NCBI GenBank assembly: GCA_016793505.1
Contig: JAEULW010000304.1
Span: 1 to 37,318, forward strand
Origin: Methylobacteriaceae bacterium
GTDB lineage: Bacteria; Pseudomonadota; Alphaproteobacteria; Rhizobiales; Beijerinckiaceae
Direction of reading: 5' to 3'
DNA: 37,318 nucleotides
In this document: in pieces, positions 32,579 to 37,318 of the stretch
Layout of the letters: each line of letters starts with the position of its first letter
How positions within the stretch are numbered: position 1 is the first letter of the stretch
Position numbers and translations under genes: made by a program
Notes under the pieces: generated by a model
Databases searched by the model: none
What the model was told of the DNA's origin: nothing
What the model saw: the letters and a program-made list of their open reading frames with translations, nothing else

Positions 32579-33850
32579 ATGAACACGAGGAACAGCATGC
32601 CCTCTCTGCTCTCCCGCCTCGTCGGCGCTTTCGCGCGTCCGCCCGAGACGAAAGACTCGCGCGCCGGCGCGCTGATCGCGCTGCATCAGGTCGGCCGGCC
32701 GCGCTGGACGCCGCGCGACGCGGCGGCGCTGGCGCGCGAAGGCTATGAGCGCAACGCCATCGTCTATCGCTGCGTGCGCATGATCGCCGAAAACGGCGCG
32801 ACGATTCCCTGGCGCCTCTATCGCGGCCGCGATGAGATCGTCGAGCATCCCCTGCTCGACATCCTGCGCAAGCCCAATCCGCGCGAGGACGGCGCGACCT
32901 TTCTCGAAGCCCTGTTCGGCCATCTCCTCGTCTCGGGCGACGCCTATGTCGAGGCCGCGAGCCTCGACAGCGCGCCGCGCGAGCTCTTCGTGCTGCGCCC
33001 CGACCGCATGCAGATCGTGCCCGGCGCCAATGGCTGGCCCGAGGCCTACGATTATGTCGTCGGCGCCGACCGCGTGCGCTACGACATGACGCAGGACGGC
33101 GTGAAGCCGATCCTGCACATGAAAATGTTTTCCCCGCTCGACGATCATTACGGCCTCTCGCCGATCGCCGCCGCGCAGGTCGCGCTCGACATCCACAATG
33201 CGGCGAGCGGCTGGAACAAGGCGCTGCTCGACAACGCCGCCCGCCCCTCCGGCGCGCTCGTCTATGCCGGCGAGGGCGGACATCTCTCCGACGACCAGTT
33301 CGAGCGCCTGAAGAAGGAGCTGGAAGAAAGCTTTCAGGGGCCGCGCAACGCCGGTCGTCCGCTGCTGCTCGAAGGTGGGCTCGACTGGAAGCCGCTGTCG
33401 CTGACCCCGAAGGACATGGACTTCATGGCCGCGAAAGCCGGCGCGGCGCGCGAGATCGCGCTCGCCCTCGGCGTGCCGCCGCTGCTGCTCGGCCTGCCCG
33501 GCGACAACACTCGCGCCAATTACGCCGAAGCCAATCGCGCCTTCTGGCGCCAGACCGTGATCCCGCTCGCCGCGCGCGCGCTGCGCGGCTTCGAGGCCTG
33601 GCTGACGCCGGCCTACGAAACCGGCCTGCGCCTCGAGCTCGATCTCGACCGCATCGAGGCGCTGGCCGAGGAACGCGCCCGCGAATGGGCGCGGCTCGAC
33701 TCCGCGAGCTTCCTCACCCGCGATGAGAAACGCGAGGCGGCGGGCTACGGCGCCAGAGGCGTCGCGACCGACAAGAGCGGGTTTGCGGTGAAGGAGTACG
33801 ATCCCGATCAACCGCGCGTCCCGGCGGGCGATCCGGACGGCGGGCAGTGA
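32579..33850 (+). CDS. HK97-family portal protein (GTA gp3-like)
   Basis: The 423-residue protein forms the dodecameric DNA gateway at one capsid vertex. Family features include NAIVYRCVRMIAENGATIPW near the N-terminus, NPREDGATFLEALFGHLLVSGDAYVE, HMKMFSPLDDHYGLSP and IALALGVPPLLLGLPGDNTRANY. The ATG at 32579 has GAGGAG upstream; ATG 32597 is an alternative. The C-terminus YDPDQPRVPAGDPDGGQ is not part of a normal portal. It is a linker of the type QPRVPAGxxDGGQWT, cut by a TGA exactly where Trp (TGG) would be expected. A cysteine-rich domain continues in the +1 frame. Confidence 0.93.
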   Translation: MNTRNSMPSLLSRLVGAFARPPETKDSRAGALIALHQVGRPRWTPRDAAALAREGYERNAIVYRCVRMIAENGATIPWRLYRGRDEIVEHPLLDILRKPNPREDGATFLEALFGHLLVSGDAYVEAASLDSAPRELFVLRPDRMQIVPGANGWPEAYDYVVGADRVRYDMTQDGVKPILHMKMFSPLDDHYGLSPIAAAQVALDIHNAASGWNKALLDNAARPSGALVYAGEGGHLSDDQFERLKKELEESFQGPRNAGRPLLLEGGLDWKPLSLTPKDMDFMAAKAGAAREIALALGVPPLLLGLPGDNTRANYAEANRAFWRQTVIPLAARALRGFEAWLTPAYETGLRLELDLDRIEALAEERAREWARLDSASFLTRDEKREAAGYGARGVATDKSGFAVKEYDPDQPRVPAGDPDGGQ

Positions 33851-34052
33851 AACGGCGGGGAGGGGTGGGGCGAGTCTCCGCATCGCGGCGACCATCAACT
33901 GCGACTCGCTGCTGGAGTCCGACGTCGAGATATGCAAGTCTCTCGCGTTAGACGAAGATCCTTGGATGCGAAAGCAGTGTCTTTCTCGCGCGCTGGAACG
34001 CAACAGGCAGTGCCTGAAGCGCCTGCCGCTCCTTCCACTGCCGCCGTTTTGA
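33849..34052 (+). pseudogene. Cysteine-rich C-terminal domain frameshifted off the portal
   Basis: Starting at the portal stop but in the +1 frame, about 67 codons run without a start codon to TGA 34050-34052. They encode INCDSLLESDVEICKSLALD, then MRKQCLSRALERNRQCLKRL and LPLLPLPPF. The four cysteines and the RxxxCL...PLPP ending resemble small cysteine-rich tails at the ends of effector-like proteins in Proteobacteria; I do not recall a family name. A Trp-Thr pair (TGGACG) in place of TGAAACG would join portal linker and domain as GGQWTAGRGG. This strongly suggests a former fusion broken by a small mutation, or a sequencing error. The next gene starts eight bases after its stop. Confidence 0.55.
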
Positions 34053-34060
34053 GGATCATC

Positions 34061-34462
34061 ATGGAAATCGCAGACATCATCCGCGCCCTGCACGATCTCG
34101 CCGGGTCCGACTCCGTCGCATCGGCCGCACGCGCCCTCGGCCTCGATCTGTCGCAGGCCTCGACGACGCAGACTTCGAAGGGATATCTCGCAACCGTCGA
34201 TGCGCGCGATGCGAAGTCCCGATCGGTCGCCATGGCTTTCGATCCCGATGACCGAAGCTGGATGCTCGCCTGGCCCGGAGAAGATGGCCCGACGATCGAT
34301 CCGGCGTTGCAGTGGGGAGCGCGCCAGACGATCACGCGATCACCGACCGGGCGCGGCTACGTCATCGCGTGCGCATGTCCCCTGCCGACGATGATGGCGG
34401 CCTCGCTGCCCGACAACAGACTGCAGTCCATCACGGTGACGATGGGGATGGACGCGATCTGA
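34061..34462 (+). CDS. Hypothetical protein after the cysteine-rich domain (immunity candidate)
   Basis: The 133-residue soluble protein has no signal peptide or membrane helix. It has an N-terminal helix (MEIADIIRALHDLAGSDSVA) and a mixed alpha/beta remainder including SRSVAMAFDPDDRSWMLAWP and GRGYVIACACPLP. The start at 34061 has GAGGA upstream that overlaps the stop of the cysteine-rich domain, a tight coupling usual for toxin-immunity pairs. I do not recognise a family. An immunity role is inferred from position only. Its codon use seems somewhat less GC-extreme than that of the head genes. Confidence 0.6.
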   Translation: MEIADIIRALHDLAGSDSVASAARALGLDLSQASTTQTSKGYLATVDARDAKSRSVAMAFDPDDRSWMLAWPGEDGPTIDPALQWGARQTITRSPTGRGYVIACACPLPTMMAASLPDNRLQSITVTMGMDAI

Positions 34463-34486
34463 ACATCCGCCAGCTGCGTTGAAGAG

Positions 34487-34711
34487 ATGCCCTACAGGAT
34501 CGAAATCCATCTCACCTCGACCGGCGTCGAATACACCCTTCGCGCCGACGCCGGGAGCTTCGCGCGGGCGCGCGACGCCCTGGAGCGCATCATCGGCTTT
34601 GCGCCGCAGGTCGAGGAGACCGAAAGCTCCGGCCGCCTCTTCGTCGCGCTCGACGAGACGCAGCGCAAGGCGTTCGATCGCCTCTGGAGGACGATGCATG
34701 ACGCGCGCTGA
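34487..34711 (+). CDS. Hypothetical 74-residue protein in the head-operon insert
   Basis: The small soluble protein (MPYRIEIHLTSTGVEYTLRA ... DETQRKAFDRLWRTMHDAR) has alternating beta strands and a C-terminal helix. GAAGAG precedes the ATG. It lies 24 bases after the previous gene and overlaps the beginning of a disrupted small frame. No family is recognised. It could be a second immunity-like protein or an accessory head-operon peptide. Confidence 0.5.
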   Translation: MPYRIEIHLTSTGVEYTLRADAGSFARARDALERIIGFAPQVEETESSGRLFVALDETQRKAFDRLWRTMHDAR

Positions 34712-34899
34712 CGCGGCGACGAACCGGCGGGTGAGGAGCGCGCAGGCGCTCCGCGCCGCAAGGCTCATTCATCTCGCGGCTGCTCGAGAGCGGCGCGCCC
34801 GATGAAGAGCTTGCCCGGATTCGGCGAGAGTCGGATTCGCAGATCTACGTCGAGGGCGGAATCCGGCAGTGGTTCGAGGAAATCCTCGCCAATCTCTGA
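34698..34899 (+). pseudogene. Frameshifted small gene
   Basis: The frame from ATG 34698 (MTRADAATNRRVRSAQALRA) stops at 34805. The +1 frame from about 34762 carries a coherent helical sequence, GSFISRLLESGAPDEELARI then RRESDSQIYVEGGIRQWFEE and ILANL, ending at TGA 34897-34899, but has no start of its own. Removing one A around 34759 (GCCGCAAGGC) would join them into a protein of about 66 residues. The function is unknown. It lies in the same insert as the broken portal fusion. Confidence 0.4.
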
Positions 34900-34992
34900 C
34901 CGCGACGGAAGCTGACCGCGCCGCGCGTCGAGACGATGCGTGACACGCCCTGCGTTGCGCCGCAGACTTCTGACATCACCGAAAGGGTCGCC

Positions 34993-35181
34993 ATGGACGA
35001 GCTCGTCCGCCACGTCGCCGAGCGCGGCGATCTGGCGCATCTCGCGCTGTTCCTGTGGGCGGGCGCGGCCTCGCTGATGGTCGCGCGGCTGGCGCGCGAC
35101 CTTTCCGCCGCCAATCGCCGCTTCGACGATTTCGTCCGCGAGCTCGCGCACTTCAATCGCCGCTTCGGCGAGACCGACTGA
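34993..35181 (+). CDS. Small membrane protein (GTA gp3.5-like)
   Basis: The 62-residue protein has one membrane helix (LAHLALFLWAGAASLMVARLA) followed by a charged amphipathic tail, RRFDDFVRELAHFNRRF. Small one-helix proteins of this look commonly lie between portal and prohead protease in alphaproteobacterial GTA clusters (gene 3.5); their role is unknown. GAAAGGG precedes the ATG at 34993. A longer in-frame ATG at 34936 adds an atypical stretch. Confidence 0.65.
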   Translation: MDELVRHVAERGDLAHLALFLWAGAASLMVARLARDLSAANRRFDDFVRELAHFNRRFGETD

Positions 35182-35201
35182 CTCTCATCCGGGAGAACAT
35201 C

Positions 35202-35342
35202 ATGCAGACGACGCGTCGCGACGACGCCGCGCTTTCGCGCGAGCCGGCGCAGGTGTTCCGCGCCTTTCTTCACATCGTCGCGCGGCTGGCGCAGTCCCGC
35301 CGCAAGGCGCGCGTGAGCCCGCATCTGCGCGAGGTCGCGTGA
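35202..35342 (+). CDS. Hypothetical 46-residue basic protein
   Basis: This very small frame (MQTTRRDDAALSREPAQVFR ... RRKARVSPHLREVA) has GGGAGAA upstream of its ATG. Its TGA overlaps the ATG of the prohead protease by one base (TGATG), which suggests translational coupling. It is rich in arginine and probably helical. No family is recognised. Its reality rests on the ribosome-binding site and the coupling. Confidence 0.45.
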   Translation: MQTTRRDDAALSREPAQVFRAFLHIVARLAQSRRKARVSPHLREVA

Positions 35343-36217
35343 TGGGCGCGCTGCTCGCTCTGCCGCGCCTGCAGGAGTCCGGCGGACTCGTGACCGGCTA
35401 CGCCAGCCTGTTCGGCGTCGCCGATCTCGGCGGCGACGTCGTCGCGCCGGGCGCCTTCCGCGCCTCGCTGGCGCGGCGCGGCGCGGCTGGCGTGCGCATG
35501 CTCTGGCAGCATGATCCCGCCCAGCCGATCGGCCGCTGGCTGTCGATCGAGGAGGACGCGCGCGGGCTGCGCGTCGCCGGCGAATTGTCGCGCGAGGTCG
35601 CCCGCGCGCGCGAACTCGCCGCGCTGATCCGCGAGGGCGCCCTCGACGGATTGTCGATCGGCTTCCGCGCCGAACGCGCCACGAAAGACGCGCGCGGCCG
35701 CCGCCGCCTCGTCAGCGTCGATCTCTGGGAAATTTCGCTGGTTACTTTTCCGATGCTGGCGGGGGCGAGAGTCGAGCGCAAGCGGATGGCGTCCGCAGCC
35801 TCTCTCCGCCCCGCGCCGCGGCCCGCCTCGCGCGTGGTCTGGCGCGACCGCGCCGTCGCGGTGCTCGTCTCGCTCGACGCCGCGCGGCTCGATCTGGCGC
35901 GTCGCTACCGCCCCGACCAGCCGCGCGACGAAATGGGCAAATGGGTGTTCGACGGCGGGCCGCGCCGACGCCCGGGCGCGGGTGGGGGAGGCGCGTCCGG
36001 CGAACCCGGCCTCGTCATCGCAGCTGGCGGCTTCACGCCGGAGCAGCTCGACATGTCGGTGCAGCTGTTCGTGTCCGCGTTCTGCCAGGGCAACATCAAC
36101 AGCGTCCTGCCCGGTCAGTTCATGGATTGGAAGGTCGGAGACGTTCAGCGCCTGGCCAAGAGCGGTGATGCACGAGCGCGCACTTGCCTCAAGCTTCTTG
36201 GTAGACCAGACTACTGA
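35342..36217 (+). CDS. HK97-type prohead protease with toxin-like C-terminal extension
   Basis: The 291-residue protein is bipartite. Residues 1-150 are a U35 prohead protease (GTA gp4-like): GYASLFGVADLGGDVV, the catalytic His57 in MLWQHDPAQPIGRW, Ser105 in LDGLSIGFRA and LWEISLVTFPM. Normal members end soon after this core. Here a basic stretch leads to the linker YRPDQPRDEMGKWVFDGG (189-206), a Gly-rich spacer (207-221), and a 70-residue domain, GFTPEQLDMSVQLFVSAFCQ ... SGDARARTCLKLLGRPDY. The INxxxPxxF...V.D...LAKSGDxxARxxLKLL pattern resembles C-terminal modules of polymorphic toxins. Two tandem immunity-like genes follow. The protease would mature the head; the toxin role is inferred. 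Confidence 0.85.
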   Translation: MGALLALPRLQESGGLVTGYASLFGVADLGGDVVAPGAFRASLARRGAAGVRMLWQHDPAQPIGRWLSIEEDARGLRVAGELSREVARARELAALIREGALDGLSIGFRAERATKDARGRRRLVSVDLWEISLVTFPMLAGARVERKRMASAASLRPAPRPASRVVWRDRAVAVLVSLDAARLDLARRYRPDQPRDEMGKWVFDGGPRRRPGAGGGGASGEPGLVIAAGGFTPEQLDMSVQLFVSAFCQGNINSVLPGQFMDWKVGDVQRLAKSGDARARTCLKLLGRPDY

Positions 36218-36234
36218 AAGTAGGAGCAAAGGCA

Positions 36235-36480
36235 ATGACATTCGACGGGATCAAGGATTTGTTGCCGTTCCTCGAATTCCTGAATTCGAGGAAGGTTCTC
36301 TTCAGGATCGAACAGAGTCGTCCCGATGCGATCATGGTGTCGTTCACATTGGTTGGCGTACGCGCCGAGGTCGAGTTTTTCGACGATCACATCGAGTACA
36401 GCCTGTTCCACGGCGACGAGTGGGTCCTCGACGATCAGGCGGCGCTGGTTGCGCTCATTCGTCAGAAGACCGACGACTGA
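36235..36480 (+). CDS. Immunity-like small acidic protein, copy 1
   Basis: The 81-residue acidic protein (MTFDGIKDLLPFLEFLNSRK ... VEFFDDHIEYSLFHGDEWVL) starts 17 bases after the protease stop, with AGGAG upstream. The pattern RxDxIMVxxTLxGxRxEVEFFxDxxIE resembles small proteins found next to toxin genes in many bacteria, which I take as immunity-like. A second copy lies 136 bases downstream; an ungapped hand alignment gives 45 identities in 81. There is no signal peptide, so it acts in the cytoplasm. The most likely partner is the C-terminal domain of the adjacent protease; neutralisation is inference. Confidence 0.7.
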   Translation: MTFDGIKDLLPFLEFLNSRKVLFRIEQSRPDAIMVSFTLVGVRAEVEFFDDHIEYSLFHGDEWVLDDQAALVALIRQKTDD

Positions 36481-36616
36481 CGAACGACACGTCGCCAGAA
36501 GTCGTCAGCCGATGACAGGAGGCGCCATCTCCGCGAAAGGCTGGCAGCGTCCTCATGGCCCGCCACGATCTCGCGCTGTCGGCCAATTCGATCTGTCTGC
36601 TGAAACGGTTCCGCAA

Positions 36617-36874
36617 ATGATGCCCGACATGACCCTGAACGGCGTAAAGGATCTCATCCCCTTCCTGACGCGGCTCGACGACCTGCGTGTCAGCTACACA
36701 CTGGGGCGATTTCGGCCGGACACTATCATGGTGACGATCACGCTCGTCGGAGCGCGCGTCGAGATCGACTTTTTCGACGACCACATCGAGTACAGCGTGT
36801 TCAAAGGCGATGAAGGCGTCCTCGACGATCAGCCCGCCCTGTTCGGCATGATCCGCGAGTTCGTGGAGGAGTGA
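36617..36874 (+). CDS. Immunity-like small acidic protein, copy 2
   Basis: The 85-residue protein is a paralogue of the preceding gene. From ATG 36629 (MTLNGVKDLIPFLTRLDDLR) it is also exactly 81 residues, and FFDDHIEYS and the GDExVLDDQ segment are identical. The ATG at 36617 is used here, but 36620 and 36629 are as likely because no start has a strong ribosome-binding site. Divergence is greatest at residues 17-28, the region that could carry partner specificity. It is followed after one base by a GTG start. Confidence 0.68.
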   Translation: MMPDMTLNGVKDLIPFLTRLDDLRVSYTLGRFRPDTIMVTITLVGARVEIDFFDDHIEYSVFKGDEGVLDDQPALFGMIREFVEE

Positions 36875-36875
36875 C

Positions 36876-37199
36876 GTGACCGGCGACTGGCTGCCGCCCG
36901 GCTCGCTCACCGTCACGCCCGCGGCGCGCGAGCGCATTGCGGTCGAGGCGGCGCGACGCCGTGATGAGACGCCGGTTGTCGCCTGGGCCTTCGAGCGGCG
37001 CGAGCGCGTGAAGGGAACCAACGACTGGCGCCATCATGGCGAGGGCCCGTTCGTGGACCATCGCCGTGACGCGCCGCCGGACTCCCAGTGGCGCGACGGC
37101 GATCTCGTTTTCGCCGTTTGCATTCCGCGCGAGAAGCTCGCGCAGCGCCGCGCCGGCCGCCTCGACATCGGCCTCAACGGCGCGCTCGTTCTGATCTGA
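36876..37199 (+). CDS. Hypothetical 107-residue protein
   Basis: The GTG at 36876 lies one base after the preceding stop, and GGAGG lies seven bases before it, so translation is probably coupled. The soluble protein (TGDWLPPGSLTVTPAARERI ... RAGRLDIGLNGALVLI) looks like a compact alpha/beta domain. No family is recognised. It closes the insert before the next head gene and could be another accessory of the toxin-immunity-like module. Confidence 0.6.
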   Translation: MTGDWLPPGSLTVTPAARERIAVEAARRRDETPVVAWAFERRERVKGTNDWRHHGEGPFVDHRRDAPPDSQWRDGDLVFAVCIPREKLAQRRAGRLDIGLNGALVLI

Positions 37200-37318
37200 C
37201 TCTCTGATCTCTCGCTTTCCGCCGCGCGAGCCGTCGCGCGCGAGCGTTGTCGTCTGACGGCGAAACCTGCGCGCGGATCGCGCGGCGGGGCGCCCCGGCG
37301 CGCCCAATTCAACAGGAG
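37200..37318 (+). promoter_or_regulatory. Leader of the next head gene with terminal ribosome-binding site
   Basis: This non-coding stretch holds the hairpin CGCGCGA-GCCG-TCGCGCG (37223-37240) and the palindrome GGGGCGCCCC (37287-37296). The window ends in AACAGGAG, a near-perfect ribosome-binding site, so a gene starts a few bases beyond the edge. By head-operon order it should be the major capsid protein. Confidence 0.5.

Noticed and set aside
32461-32748. Small ORF starting MAGLVPAIHA
   Set aside because: The translation is the known artefact of the rhizobial palindromic repeat and runs into the portal gene in another frame.
33840-33856. Programmed +1 frameshift at the portal stop, like prfB
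   Set aside because: The codon before UGA is CAG, for which the tRNA cannot re-pair in the +1 frame, and there is no suitably spaced Shine-Dalgarno-like stimulator. A mutation or sequencing error is simpler.
34802-34915. Short ORF MKSLPGFGESRIRRSTSRAE and onward
   Set aside because: It overlaps the more coherent frameshifted frame and is Ser/Arg-rich shadow sequence without a ribosome-binding site.
30428-37318. Complete temperate prophage
   Set aside because: No integrase, repressor, attachment repeat or tRNA target is visible in the window, and the head genes follow a housekeeping operon directly. A GTA or a domesticated head cluster fits better, though the right part is not visible.

Overview
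The window is very GC-rich (roughly 70 %), densely coded and lacks rRNA, tRNA, CRISPR and insertion-sequence genes. Gene content points to an alphaproteobacterium of the Hyphomicrobiales (Rhizobiales): a two-subunit methylmalonyl-CoA mutase with MeaB, a Rhizobium etli-type asparaginase, a TIGR03808-like Tat-exported repeat protein, the rhizobial palindrome whose spurious translation reads MAGLVPAIHA...DARDKPGHD, and a gene-transfer-agent (GTA)-like head cluster. Genus cannot be fixed from the sequence.

Left part (1-10 kb): msrB; a REP-associated tyrosine transposase (RAYT) bounded by two inverted REP hairpins; the large methylmalonyl-CoA mutase subunit behind an Lrp/AsnC regulator and a small cupin; a divergent PLP lyase/synthase of the cystathionine gamma-synthase group; a translationally coupled secreted VWA protein plus DUF817 membrane protein; and the non-catalytic mutase subunit mutA. 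The lyase (possible 2-oxobutyrate production) and the mutase (propionate assimilation) could be metabolically linked.

Middle (10-30 kb): mostly single housekeeping or accessory genes: a PsiF-like secreted peptide, a DUF2267-like protein, a DUF853/HerA-like ATPase, an M20 peptidase, a ChaA-like antiporter, a PilZ protein, a haloacid-dehalogenase-like hydrolase, a branched-chain aminotransferase, MurJ and a GT2 glycosyltransferase, a ChbG/YdjC deacetylase, a chemoreceptor, MeaB and a pyroglutamyl peptidase, a BCS1-like AAA ATPase, a Tat-exported beta-helix protein, an asparaginase, a TerC/YjbE transporter, and an amidase operon ending in two tandem paralogous one-helix membrane proteins.

Right part (30.4-37.3 kb): the start of a GTA-like or prophage-derived head operon: inverted-repeat operator, TTGACA promoter, strong leader hairpin, small terminase-like gene, terminase large subunit, portal, a gp3.5-like membrane peptide and the prohead protease. 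The window stops at a ribosome-binding site, presumably just before the major capsid gene. This operon carries the most unusual signal. The portal ends in a QPRVPAGDPDGG linker, and a cysteine-rich domain follows in the +1 frame. The prohead protease carries a similar linker (QPRDEMGKWVFDGG) and then a 70-residue C-terminal domain resembling tails of polymorphic toxins. It is followed at once by two tandem 81-residue paralogues that look like immunity proteins. I infer that toxin/immunity-like modules have been appended to capsid-assembly proteins here, with one module intact and one broken by a frameshift.
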